Shown: piece by piece, positions 13,497-27,851 of the stretch | How the letters are laid out: each line of letters begins with the position of its first letter | Position numbering within the stretch: the first letter of the stretch is position 1 | DNA from: Anoplopoma fimbria | Lineage: Eukaryota > Chordata > Actinopteri > Perciformes > Anoplopomatidae | Length of the DNA: 64,000 nucleotides | Direction: 5' to 3' | NCBI RefSeq assembly: GCF_027596085.1 | Contig: NC_072464.1 | Location: 12,094,124 to 12,158,123 of the forward strand | Made by a program: the position numbers and the translations under genes | The notes under the pieces: generated by a model | What the model was told of the DNA's origin: nothing | Seen by the model: only the letters and a program-made list of their open reading frames with translations | Databases searched by the model: none

Positions 13497-16400
13497 GTGA
13501 GTGAGGATGAAAATGAAAGAAATACAGATCCTTTTCCTGTACATCTCAGAAATAGCATTGCTTATAACCAGCTACTCAGTGATGTTTTTTTTCCTCTTCT
13601 TTTTCCACACAGGTTTGGTTAGACCATATTAAGCCCATATTAAAGCAGCTCAGACGTAAGTGTTTATGAATTGTTTATTTTTTTCAAGGCACCTTTTTCT
13701 TTAAATGTTTCACTGTTTTATCTGTAGAAAATAGCCGTCAAATCAGTTCATTAGAGCGACTTTAAAGATCCACGTGAACCTGTTTTGTATTTTATGCAAC
13801 CAAGCAAGATATTCACTCATTGGTCAGTTTATTCAGTGTACCTAGCTAAATGAAATGCAATCTAATGCAACAGTTCAATAAATCCTAGCTCAGTGAAGGT
13901 TATACTGTTCAGTTTTTGACCCTTTTAGTGAGGTGTTGATTTGATTTCATGGTTATTTTTGATGGACTGCATTTGTTTTATCTAGGTGCAACTAATGAAC
14001 TGGTAACTGAATGTATTTTATATAATTACAAAACTCCTCTTTGCTGCACAGGACCGAAGCACACCATCCTGAGGTTTGCTGTGAAGTTCTTTCCTCCGGA
14101 CCACGCACAGCTTCTGGAGGAGCTAACTAGGTGAGCTCCCTTCCACAGAGTTTAACTCTTTTTATGCCTATGTCAAGTTTACCCTTGAGTTTGCATTGAA
14201 ATGTGCTTTTATTTACATTTTGTCAATGTGAATAACTTCAGTTGTGACTGAGAGTGATCGTAGAAGCATAAATGAGAATGTGCCTCTGTTCCCAGATGAT
14301 TTATTCCCTCCTCAGCTTTGTATTGTGTCGAGGCTGCCATGTTTCTGATTTAGCCCTCGAGATAAGCGTGGAGCTAATGATTTTCTGGTTTCTGTCTCCT
14401 CGACGTGGAGCAGATTCGTGACTTGTATGTTTTCACAGTCAGAGTTGATAAATAATAGGCATACAGAGAGTAATGTCCCTCTGACACGCCTGTGTATGAA
14501 GTTTTAAGCTTGGTTAAGACCTCTAAAAGCATAATTTAGAAGTTTTTTCCTGCCAAAGCGGGCCTTTCTCCAGCATGAGGTCAGGGAGCAGCGCTATGCA
14601 TTTGGAATCACAGTTTCATCATGTCCACTGATGAAATTGGTAATGCTTGTTATCCATGGACCTCTAACTTTTGGGTGTGCACTGGTTCACTCATTTGTAT
14701 TTTCAACGACTACTTAATTATAATTACTTATTCTTTAACCTCATTGATATACTTTTTATTGAGACTATATTGGTTCTTGTTCTGGCTTGCATCCAAGAGA
14801 AGCAGCACTGTAACACAAGAGTCAGTAAATCTAGACTTCACTCAACTTATTAATTACTGATTCTGAAATGTGCACCTGACTTCTTTTAGAGGTCTTGTGT
14901 GGATTTATAGGAACCATTGTAGATTATATTGAATCAGAAATGTAATTCAGTTACAGCAACTCCCTTGGATGTCCTGTTAGAATTCAGCAGTACACAGTGT
15001 TCCCAATTGACTTTCATTTGATCTTGCTCCAGTGCTGGAATCCACCACCGCATCAACACTATTGAATCTGTGAAAACTGTTTGTGTTTGTGTCCAGGTAC
15101 CTGTTTGCCCTCCAGATCAAACAGGATGTTTCCTGTGGACGTCTGACCTGCAATGACACCAGTGCCGCACTGATGGTCTCCCATATTATCCAGTGTAAGT
15201 TCCTCATGGCTGCTTCCTCATTTAGCTTCAAGAGTCGACTGATCAGATAACTGTCTTTGAAGACGCACTGTGCTTTTTTCCCCACCCAGAGCTTATCATC
15301 AAACATGGTCATATAACAAACTGTGCACCATTGCAAATTGATTATCTGTGTGTTGCTTTGATACCTTTAATAATCTTGCAGAACTGCTACAGAACAACCT
15401 CAGACATGGTAGAAAAACTGAGCATTTTCATAGCTCTACATTTCTGAGCCACAATCTGATCCCCGAAATAAATCAAAGACAACTTGCATGATGCTTGTGT
15501 CTACTGTATATCTAAAGTAGACTTTAAACAAAAGAGTACATTTTTTATCACAAGACTATTACACAAGGAAGTGTCTTTCAGTGTAAAGGTCTTCATCTCA
15601 GTAGAGTTCAGAGACTTGCTGAATCTTAGCATTTCATCTATTTTGGTGGCCTTTGAAAGGAACGTATCATGAAAAACTTTTCATTTGGGTATCTGCAGTG
15701 CCTACCAAACAACAAACTGTGAAATAAAACAACCCGGTCAGTTTTTTTGTGGGCTGCCTAGATCAGAAAAAATGTAAATGAACAAGCCATTCAGATGTGG
15801 CTCCCCTTCATATGTCACTCGCAGGCTCATTAGTATATACTGCCCGCGGCTTGAGAACCCCATTACCTTTGCAAAGGTGCGCCATATTTATCAGTGAAGA
15901 CTGGGCTTTTTTTGGAGTGGTGAATACAATTATATGGAGGCAGACAATTTAAGAAAATGATGTGTTTTTGAACACTAAAGCTTGTAAATGTGTTCTACTT
16001 GAAACCATAAATATGTATGAACCTGAAAATGGGCATGATATGTCTCCTTTAATGTTTTTTTACTTTAATTTAGCACATATCATTATTTTGGAGCATGTAT
16101 TTCTACAATAAAATAAAATGTTTCGTTTTTTTCTCCTCACTTTCCAGCTGAGATTGGGGACTTTGAGGAGAGCCAGTGCCGGTCGCACCTCCTCAACAAC
16201 AACTACATGCCAGATCAAATGCCCCTGATTGACAAGATCATGGAGTTTCACTCAAAGAATATGTGAGTTTGTGCAACTGGAGCACTGTGAGGTGTTCACA
16301 CATCTTTAAATAAGGCATTTCTTTGATCCACTCATAGTTTCTTTTTAGCTCTGTTCCCAACATCACTGAAACAAATGGCTGCAAAACAATTATTCCCTTC

Positions 16401-19400
16401 ACTCATGAACAGGATCAGTTGATTCAGAATTTATGTGTGTCTCACGAGGAAGTTTTTTTATACAGGTAACATGTTCAGGAAATCCGCCATCGAATGAATG
16501 GGTTCTTTCTCAAAAGTGCTATGTGTAGTTCTTTATCATAGATCAACTTAGCAAAGCTAGCCATTGTAAGTTATTTATTTATTTTATTGTAAGTTAATAA
16601 AAAGCTGCATTGCTGCCGAAAAAGCGCTGATATCTTCCTTCACAACCTGACAAATGAGTCACACAGCTTTTGTGAGCTGGGTTAGTAGGTTAAAAACACA
16701 GATTCTCATGAGTCTATTCTCATTGTCTGATGCAGAAGTTTGTCTGAGGTGAAATATCAGCCTTGAGTTTAAGAGTGGTATGCTACTGGGAGTATAGTAT
16801 TGGAAGCTTTCCAATTCTCCTCCCACCATCCTCACTCAAAACGTCCTCATCAGTGCACATATTTGAATCCAAGCTTTGCCAACCCTTGTCTCACCTCTAC
16901 GTTACATTGGGCCATGCCAGAGGTGGACACACAGCGGGCGGCTGCTACACGAAAGGAGCTTCATTAGACTTTGACTGCTCTCTTTTACTTGCCCTTTTTC
17001 CAACCAAGGCTTTTTCCAGTAGATAACTTTAACTGCAGGTCTATTGGCTGGGTGCTATGAAGAGTTAAATCTCTTATTAAGTACCACACACAGGAAACAG
17101 GAAGGATTAGGCACTGATGAGAATTAGAAAAGTTTGTTATTATTGGCAACCCTTCCCCCAACCTTCCACCACTGCTCCAAAAACTCAGATAAACACTAGA
17201 AACCTGGATCCACTCAGACTTGGTCTTTTCACCTCAATTAGTGAGACACACAGCTAGGATTTAATTTATTTGTCCAAAAATTTGCTGAAAGGTTAAAGCA
17301 TGCCACAGTGTGCACTTGTTAAGTCTTTGTGTTAAAACCTGGAAATAAGATTAGTTCTTTTAATTTAGCTGTGTCATCCTCACTGCTATAGTCCCTCTTC
17401 AAAATACATACTTTTGTAAAAAAAAACAATGTGTAGATTGATGGATAAGTTAACTGTTATTCTGTTTTATTCTATATATTTCTTACATTCATATACTTAT
17501 GTATATTTCTACAACAAATCTCATTCAAAAAGACCAAAACCATTCAACACTCAATACTTCCTGTATGGGTCTCAGTTCCCAGTTACTGCTACAATGTTAG
17601 TTTTTTTAGGAAAGCTTAGTGAAAACTGCTGGGCACTGTAGTTTATTGCAAATCTGTCAGAAACTTAATAAATTGTGCATTTGTTGAGGACTTTTTTCAG
17701 CTGTGGATTGATACACATGTGGTGCTCAAGAAGGAATTCACAGCTGCAGGATGGTGTGTATAGAATTAACTCTAATAAACTACAGTGCCCAAATTCATGG
17801 TAATGGGGACACATGTGCAGCAGTGGCTTAGTGTGGCTTTTTTGTCTATTTTTAAAAGTTTTTGAACAACAGTGAGGATATATAACAGAAATGGATATTT
17901 TTTTGTCAGACTCAGGCTACACAAAAACTCTTGTTAGTTGAATGCATTGTTTGTCTATTTTTTTTATCTTTTCATGGGATTAGTTGACAATAAGGAAAAT
18001 ATAAAATATCGATAGCCTTATTCTTTAACTTGTAACTGTTGTGTTTTGTGTTGCTAGAGGTCAAACACCAGCAGAATCAGACTATCAGTTACTAGAAGTG
18101 GCGCGCAGGTTGGAGATGTATGGGATACGCCTCCACCCTGCTAAGGATCGTGAGGGCACGAGGCTGAGCCTGGCGGTGGCACACACTGGTGTCCTGGTCA
18201 TTCAGGTCAGTCACACAAGTTTTTAGTTCAGCACATGGTGTGGTAATGATAGTTGGTGTAATAAGTCGTCTGCGTGGTACAGATGTGATGAAAACTTGTG
18301 GGTCATTTGTGCTTTAAGTTCACGTCAGTAGATATGTTCAGTGGTAAAAATGTTATGTATTTTTTAAAGCTTGAGATATAAAGGTTATTTTTCATCACTG
18401 CAGGGGCACACAAAGATTAACGCCTTCAACTGGTCTAAAGTGCGTAAACTGAGCTTCAAAAGGAAACGTTTCCTCATCAAGCTGAGGCCAGATCTAAATG
18501 TGAGTGAATCGCACTGTGTAATATACAAAATCCATCAGTGTTCGGTGGTGTAAGTTGTGTTTTTTATGCGTACGCCAGAGTTCATATCAGGACACTCTGG
18601 AGTTTATGATGGGCAGCAGGGATTGTTGTAAAGTCTTCTGGAAGATCTGTGTCGAATACCACGCCTTCTTCCGCCTCTTTGAGGAACCTAAGCCCAAACC
18701 CAAACCGGTGCTCTTCACACGAGGCTCCTCCTTCAGATTCAGGTGAGTTTGCATCATAAAGATGCTCTCTGAATCTCAAGACTGCAGCCACACAATGCCA
18801 TCTCCCCATCACTTAACAGTCTACTACAGCTCTACAAGAATGATCATCTCTCCTCTACTTGTCTCTACAGCGGTCGCACACAGAAGCAGGTGATGGATTA
18901 TGTGAGGGAGTCTGAGTTTAAAAAGATCCCGTTTGAAAGGTAAAGCTGTGACATTTTTGACACATTTGGTGTAGACTAGGTCGCTCAGAGTGTATAACAC
19001 TGACCTTCAACATCCTGTCTGCCAGAAAACACAGTCGGGTCCAACACAACAGTCGGGTCCAACAGAATATTCGCCTGTCGCCTTTGCCTTCTCCACGCCA
19101 CCATGAAGTGCCAATGGAAGTGAGTGACTCAGTGTTTTTTAGTGCATTCACAGCAATTATCACCAGCAGTTTGTCACTAGGAGGATCTCCTGATGGTCAT
19201 TATATTGTGCTTCCATTCACACAACAAAAAGCCTCAATGGTACCTTGTTTTTTTTTTTTACAAACGTTACTATGAATTAAAAAATATCTTCTTTTTTTTT
19301 AATATTGTTCAATACATTACACTGGTCATATTTTATATTGCATCCTGTACATAATATTTTCTGTACAGGATGCAAACTGTACTATTGAAAATGTCCTTTC

Positions 19401-22400
19401 TATATTTATTTTTACTTTTGCCCATTGTTTCAAGTGTCTAGCAGGGAATAGTACACAAACTAGGAGACCCTTGTGAATGAGATGGAATAAATTTGGATTG
19501 ACAAACACTGCAGGACAGTGCCTGAGCCTGCCAAGGCGCACAAACGGGTGCTAAACCTCCTGTTTTAGTCACACCTCTGGTCACTGCAAACCCAAAAGGT
19601 TCAGTACCCTAGACAGATTTACAATTCAATTCAATTTTCCATTAAATTGTATTTTTATAGCCCTATAGCCCAATATTTCCTCAGAGGGCATTACTATCTG
19701 TACAGCATAAGACATCATCTGTCCTTGGACCCTAACATCAGAAAAGGAAAAACTCTAACCTTTACAAACACATCTGCTAGGGATCTTCTTTTTGTTCCTG
19801 TCGTTTACTAGAGTATTTCTACATTTATTGGCACATTACCCCCACGAACTGTCGATCAGCAAAACTGTCAGCAGGAATGTGTATTCTGCTCCCCAATGCA
19901 CATATGTAAGGCCACATGGCCCTACAGGAGGCGTTCAAAAGCTCTACAGGCTACCTTCAAGTCAGACAGAATTCATTAAAAACACCAGCAGTATTAACAA
20001 CCAAATCAAACATAAATTATAGTCGTAAAAAGTTTTAATAGTCTTTCTTTGTCTCTTTCTGTCAGAGTGGCGCTCCCGCAGACAGAGTAGACTCTCCTTC
20101 TCGGCGCCATTGGAAGGAGTCGGTGTTGGTGAGTGCCGAAGACCCCTCTGCCTCGAGGACAACCAGGGCCAGCCCGTCTCACCAGAGAAACGGCCATGAG
20201 GACAGAACGGGGTCTGTGTCCAGGACCGAGGAGACAAGAGGCTCAACACGGCAGACCCACCCAGAACATCTGAGTACAGGTCCAGCATCTCAACTTGCTA
20301 AAGGCAGCCGCTCTTCCACCCCCTTCACTGAATGTAGTAATGTAGGTAGTGAATATAACCAGGCTATAAGGTTGAATCATAGGGAGCAGCCCATGCTCCA
20401 CTGTGGGTCTGGCTCCAGGAACATAAACGGGCCTCTGCAGGATCAGTTTCTTGGTAGGGCGAAGTACAGGGAGTCCCCCTCCTCCTCTAAGCAATCGCTC
20501 AACACGAGCCTCGGGTTGGACGAGTCTCTCAGGCAGTCATACCAAAAGTTTGACCAGACTCTTGTCCAGAGTGCTGTGGTGAACCTCAGTTCCCACTATA
20601 GAGAGACACATAGCAGCAGCCTTCTCACAGCCCCGCATATGGGTTCAAGGAGTGGGGCCACCAGTCCTGCCATGGACAATCACCAACCAAGCTCCCGCAG
20701 TTACGCCGAGCACAACGGCTTCAGCTCCGCTCCACCTGACTGCGAGGACAGCAGGTACTCCTCAGTCCCAAGCCGCTCTCCTCGCTCACAAAAGCTCCAC
20801 AAAGTGCGTCACAATCCTGAGACAGACCCATACCAGGGGCCGTCCTCGCCAGGGCCAGAATCAACTCCTGTGCTGTCTCGGGTTGAACGTATGGCTGCTC
20901 TTGAGCGGCGCATGGTGGCCAATGGCCTGTCAGTAGCGGGCCGGTCCAGGCCCAGTCAAGGTCTGAAACGCTTAGGGCAGGCTGGTGTCACACATGTGGG
21001 CCCTGTTCACATGAATGACTGCTCTACCACCAGTGGTTCAGAGTCCAGTGAGTCTGAGATGGAGAATAACAGCAGCCCTGTGATGGTTGGTAATCCAGTG
21101 GAGGCGAACTCCACTTCCACTATACCCAGGAACAAGTTTTCCTTTGGCAGCCTCCAGCTAGACGAGGAGGCAGATGAGGACGGATACCATGTCACCTTCA
21201 GTGATGAGGAGGGTGGACAGGTTTTCAACTGCTAGTGCACAGACAGCTTCAAACCATCTCCATTGGAGAGTTTAAAGGGTTTAGTTTGGGTCCAGATGAT
21301 GAAAGAAAAGCAGGGTTCAGTGGGTGACACATTATTTCTTTCAGAAGACGACTCAAATCTCCACACTCCATGTTCACAGTCTTCTTAAACACAGCAATAC
21401 CTACTAGTAGCACTTTTTGAGCCCAGACTCTTTTTCTTTGTGAGTTTTCAAGAAGGAAGGAACATGTTCAGGGTTTTCTTGTTTGTTACATGGAGGATGT
21501 TTATCTATCAGCCTCCTCCCAGTTCTTTGATTGTACTAAGAAGTCCCTTCAGAAATACACAAGTGCCACGTTAGGGTTTGAACAGCTACTAAAAACTGCA
21601 GAGACGTCAGGGAATTAGTGGCTCAGTTCTTGTCCTTTTTTAACTTGAGAGAGATCAAAGCACTATTTATTGTTACAGTTGCACTTTTTCTCACATTCTG
21701 AACATTCATTTTACTTTTAGAACAAAGTATACCACTGTGTAAGTCGTTCAGTTTCTACGTCTCAGATGCCTTATGACTTCCCGTATCATTTAATTACTGT
21801 GGTTGTGATTGATTAAGTTGGTAAAATGCTGCACAGTTTTCTACATTTTACCCCTTGTACTCATTATTGTGGAACATCCACAGGTCCTCCCAATAAATGT
21901 CTACAAATTACTTTGTAGACATTTATTGGTACTCTTGATGCTACATCTGGCTTGGAAGTGTTGTGAAAGTAGCAAATTCTGTCTGAAGTCTGGTGTTGGA
22001 GTTAAAACTAATTGATATGCTTCAAATACTATTATGAACACCTGATTGATTCAATATTGTTTTTGTTTAGACATCCTTCTGCTCTTTACAAACTTGATAC
22101 AGAAACGTCATGTTGTATTCACATAGCTGGTAGGAAGTGGCAGTAAATGCAACAGGATTAATAATAATCATAATCATAATAATAAGCTCCTTTGAATATC
22201 ATTCTTATTGTGTTAGAAAGAGCAGCATTGGCTTGGTTTAAGTCTGTTGCAGACGTATTTTAGCCACTCCACAACACTTTTTTATCTTATGCTCACTATT
22301 GACATCCCACTCTCCACTTGAGTCATGCTTGAGTGTCTCTCGTTCTGTAATTTGGTATCAAGCTCAGCTGTAGTGTCGACAAAATTGAGTCTTCCTTAAC

Positions 22401-25400
22401 AAAATGGCACTGCACTTTTATTTATTGACCACTTTTCCAGATTTTCTTTTTGCACTTCTGCCTGCATGTGTATTTGTGTTGTTGATGATCTTTATGTCAC
22501 ATTTCTGTTCTTTCTTTTATGTCTTTGTCCAATGTAATAACTTGTCTGTCAGCATGAAACTGTCATATCTTTTCTGTGTTGTTTTTTTCCCCAGCTGCTT
22601 TTGAACCTGTTTTGTCACTCACTACAGTCTGTGTGGGGTAAAGAGGCAAGATTCCCAGAATCTGGGTTGCCTTCTCTGCAGTGATTCAGCTCATGGATAT
22701 TTATTCCAAAGCAGATAGAACGTCAGGTTGAGGATGACAGCATCTGTGGAAAATAAAGGAATAGAGAAGCAGGTTTAAGTAATCTTGTATGTGTGAAAGA
22801 CAGTTTAAGGGCAACACCTCAAAGCATCCAGTCTCTTGGCTTATCCATCATTGTCGACTGCTTTTGCTTTTGTGCTCCCAGACATTTTTAGCATTGATGT
22901 CAAGCAGGATAATGAGATTTTGTTGTTTTATTTTGATCTGGATCCATCTCTTTTCTTGATTAGCCATTTAAATCACAGATGTGTTTTGGATTTCCAAATT
23001 GTTTTATATTTCAACATTATCAATTGCTTATTCCCAGTTCTTCTGTTATTTAACATGGACATGACAACATTAAGACTCCAGTAGGCCCCCAAGTAGCCTC
23101 TTTCAAAGGTCGTACCTAATACAATTTATTTATGCAGCGTCAAATAATAACAGAAGTTAGACACTTTTCATGTAGAGCAGGACTAGACCATGCTCTACAG
23201 TACCCCTCTCTTTCTCCCTGTGGTTCGCTGTCATGTTCATGTAGAAATTTAAAATTTGCCTGCTGCTTATTTACATTATTTATAGTAAAACTTTCCAAGT
23301 TGCATGACAGATTACTACAGCACTATGAAATAGAACATATTCTTATTTGTGGGAGTAACTGGATCACTGCAGTGTGAGGAAACCCTCTCTGGTGCACAAA
23401 GCTCTCCCGCTCACCTGGAATGATATTCTGCCACACAAAAACAAAGTAGATCCAAAATACCAGTACGTGAATTTGGTCCAAACCATCAGACGTTTTAGTT
23501 CGGCTCAAAGTCCCAGGTCTGTGGGTGAGACGTGTATGATTTTCAACCACTGGTGTTCTTCAGGGTGTTTTACTCTGTCTGCTCTCTGCATGTACTGAAT
23601 GTCTTGTAATATACTGGTAGTGCTCTCAGTCACTTCACTGTTATTTCACAATTTAGTTTAACAGACTGGAGAATGTGATGTTAGAGCAGATGTTATGACT
23701 AGGAAATCATGCAGTATGATTTGCTACTGAATTTTAAAACGGCTTATTAACATACAGTATTTTTACAGCTCACCGTTTCACTATTTTAAGTAAATCGAAT
23801 AATGCACATATTTTCTCATTACCAACTGACTTTTTCAGTACAGCAATAACAAAAAACATAAAAGTGTCACAAGGCTGTTTATTTTTAACATTCATAAAGA
23901 TCTGTTTTATATATAATGTTAGGTAAGGTGTTGAGGACTGCATGATTTCCCACTTCTTTAACTACACTTTCCCTTCAGCCTCTCATTCCCTCACTAACAG
24001 TGTCAGCTGGCTTTGACCTTTTTTTGCTGCTTCTCTCATGACTTATATTCATTTAACAATGTATATATATTTTCTTTATAGAGTCAATAAAAATGACCTT
24101 TATGACGTGAGGTTTTTCCGAAATCTTCTTTTTGAGACCCCAGTTAGATGCTGTCTGGTGCTCATTGTAGATTTCCTCTTCACTCTTCCTGTAGTTTTGT
24201 AGTGTTGGCGGATATCTGTGAACGATGTGGTTTCCAACCCTTCCCTCCATTAGGCTCATAGTAAATCCTCTCAAGAGTTGTGCTGGTGCGTTGAGGTTGG
24301 TTTGTGTTCATGTATCTACTGTTGTGTTTGTGCCGGGACACCAGAGGACAGCAGAGAGAGGTGGGCAAGTTGCAGCTAAAACATAGTAAGTAAGCTCAGT
24401 ATAGATGACACTAAGTAGGCTATTCCTCTTCATCATCTTTTGGTATGTGTCTCAGCTCGCGTATTGATTGGCGTTGCGGGAAGACTGCCAGAGACGTCTG
24501 GACTGTAGAATGAGTCATGGCTGATATCTCAATCCTACAGGCAGAGCTTTTCTTGTGTCGCAGAGGAACACTCTGAACCTGGGTCTAACTGTTTTTGTTA
24601 ATACTTCAGATTAGTCTCACAAGGGGCTATGTTTGCCATGTTGGATTTTGTATTGAATGCTGGAAAGTGTCACCCTAGTGTCTGTGGAATTTGAGTTTTC
24701 TGTGTTCCTGCAACTAACAGTTTTCGTTATCAATTAATCTGCTGATTAATTTCTCAATTAATCTGTTAATGTTTTGTCTACAAAATGTACAAAAATAATG
24801 TAAAAAGTCCCAGGTGACTTCTCTTTTGTCCAACCAATGAGCCAAAAACCAAAGATATTAATTTACATGTTTATATATAAGAGAAATAGGCAACATCTCT
24901 GATTTTAGAGGTTTTAAACAGAGAAAGTTTTGAGCTTTTTAAATGATTATTTGATTTTTTACAATAGTGGCGATTACATTTTTAACAACAAATCATGTAC
25001 TTTTCAGTTTTCTTATGTCACTGACTTCATATTAATTCTCTAAGTTAACTCTTGTATTTTCTCTTCTCACTTTGGCTGCTGATCCCATGCAGGAGTGTTG
25101 CCCAACAGCCCTCACCTGTCTGCGTCCCCCGGTCACTCCCATGGCATGGTCAATGGTCAGAAGTCACTGGAGCTGTTCAGTCACAGTCCTGACGGCCGAC
25201 AACCTTCACCGCTCACCAGCCCGCTGCTGTACGACGCCGGCAGCGTTCGCACTGACGATGAGGACGAGGTTCGAAGGAAGGTTTGTGATTCTATATTAGT
25301 TTTGTTGATAAAAGCAATAATAAATCGTTTCAATTAGGTGTTGTATGAGTTTTTAAAGTTGTTTTTTTTTTGTTAAACTTGTGCTTCAAAGCTGGTGTCA

Positions 25401-27757
25401 GATACTCAAAATAGCACTGGACCTAGATTACCTGTCCTAAATAACCTTCCGCAGAGACTGAGGCTGAGTATTTTCCTACTCAGAGAAATAGGTTAGACGG
25501 GCAATACACTAGCTAGACTTTCTCATAGTTGGGTAATTAATTAGTTGTTGCTCACAGTCTCGTCTCTGTTGTGATGTCTTTGCAGAGGTTCCCAACAGAC
25601 CGGGCCTACTTCATCGCCAAGGAGCTTTTGACCACAGAAAGGACGTATCTGAAGGACCTGGAGGTGGTGACTGTGGTAAGAAAAAAAAAATGTATATTCG
25701 CCCAACACGCTGCTCCACTTTTTGTTTTCTTATTCGCTGTCCTCTGGGGAGAAAACATTGATTATTCCGGTTTGCTGCTTCACTGCAGAGGGCCCGCCAA
25801 AATATAGACACAGCCAGTGACACAGGGATATTTTGGCAGATGCGATTTCATTTTTTATTCATCCCCACACCCGCGCTTTGAAATGCATTCATCTCTCTCA
25901 CTCAAGGCTGTGAATACTAAACTGAATTTGTGTTTAAAGAGATGGATGGATTCAGTCGCATGTTCCCTCTACATGTGACTCCCCATTTCAGTCTCTTTCT
26001 TTAAATTACTCTAGCTTGGTGCAAGCATGGACACCATTTCATTTGATATTATCTCAAAGGAAATGCAGCAGAAAACAGGATATTAAACGTACAGAATACA
26101 GCTCCTTCAATAGCGAATGAAGAGGATGTTCTCACAAGGCCGTACTGAAGCGCTGCTGTTGTCTGATTCGGCAGTGGAGAAAATGCATTACACCTTCTCA
26201 CTGGCGTTTTTAAAGGCTGCAGCTTTTCCTGTCATGTAATTTTCAGAGAAGCCTCTCAAACATCTCATAAATATTTGGGTTGGCTTGTGTCCTCGCTCTT
26301 TTTACAGCTGTGTGAGTGCTGTGTCTCTTCCCATGCACTGGTTGGTACTGCTGTTTGGGGTGAAGTCATCCGAACAACAGCTGGCCCTTCTTCTCAAGGC
26401 CTTCAAGAAACACTCGCGTTTCTCTAAAACCCACTTTCCTTTCCCATCACGTCAGCCTAATAAAGCTATTTGCATGCCCCCTGTGGCCAAACACACAACA
26501 TAAAATGTTTAACTTCACTCTGACTTAAGGGAACCATAGTGATAAGAGTGTCTTTGTGTGATTCTTCCATTAATTTTCAAGCAATTAAATGATTTTAGGG
26601 ACGTCACAAGACTGAAGTGCAACACCAGATATAGGTCTTTTGGTGGTATCCTGGAAAAATCTGCATTAACACATGATAAACTTGAAGAGTCTTTGCTTGA
26701 GACCATAAAATCAGGACTTGTTTACATGATATCATCGAGAGCAATTTCACACATGATTTGTCCGATTTAAATTTTTTTGCATACCATCCAAGTTTGCATT
26801 GTTACATGGTTTGCATTTTCTGAACCAGAAAATGATCCACCACCACTCAAAAATATTTTGTGCCTATTGTTACTTCACATAAAAGTTTGACCTTGACAAG
26901 TGTGATGTGGCAGTTTGAAACATCTGATGCACACACACTGAGAATTTAAGTGAAGTGAGGTATCTAACAGTAAACTTTTGAAATGACAAATCTTTGCATG
27001 GATACATATACTGTATTCTGGATTATTTAATGAGGGACAAGAAGTATAATTATTCCCTCAAAGATTTTTACTTATACATTTTTTTTTACGTTTTCTTAAA
27101 GCAGATCCTTAAAGGGAAAATCCACTACCTTTTATGTGGATGTCCAGTCAATGTGGATGTAAATAGAGCCTTTTGAAGCAATAAAGTCCTCAGTTTATGC
27201 AACATTGACCCAGAAAGCGGAGTTTGCAGTGGCAAAATCTATTGTTTGCTGTTAAAGAGGATATTTTCCCCATTTATGTAAACCAAAATAGTATCTTGCT
27301 TTATATCCCGTTTGTTTTTTGCTTGAATGTGTGTGTATTTGTGATCTCAGTCTTTCCAGAGCGCTGTAGGACAGGATGAGGCGACTCCAGACTCTCTGAA
27401 GAACACCATCCTCTCCACCTTTGAGCCTCTGCACAAGTTCCATGCAGGTTTTCTCAGGGAGGTGGAGCAGAGGCTGGCTCTGTGGTAAGGCTATTTCATC
27501 TCACTTCCAAAAAAAGTCCCTGTAGGGTTCAGAACATGTCCAGTAAGCTGGTGGTTTGGTTGTAACCAAATTTATCACAATTCCCTTTTATATTAATGGG
27601 ATTGATTGGCATTTAGTCTGAGAGGGCGACCCAGTCCCTCTATGACCCGAGGAGCTATCATCTCCATGGCAACAGTCGTGCTGCACCTAAGCCGGCCTTT
27701 TCTTGCCTGTGGGTTTCTGCTGTCTGATCTCCTTAATGATGTTTTGCTTTATTTAAT

Positions 27758-27851
<94 letters not shown>

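Larger units (their letters stand above)
21236..22775 (+). other. farp1: candidate 3' UTR of the farp1 short isoform
   Basis: Non-coding stretch after the short-isoform stop. AATAAA hexamers occur at 21892 (inside a perfect hairpin) and at 22752. The second is followed by TG-rich sequence near 22783 and is my preferred poly(A) site. The end is approximate. Confidence 0.45.

Noticed and set aside
20006..20494. Minus-strand frames opposite farp1 exon 11
   Set aside because: Antisense shadows of the long + strand coding frame.
25072..25299. 75-codon frame over farp1 exon 12
   Set aside because: Shadow frame; the frame beginning two bases into the exon gives the conserved FARP1 linker.
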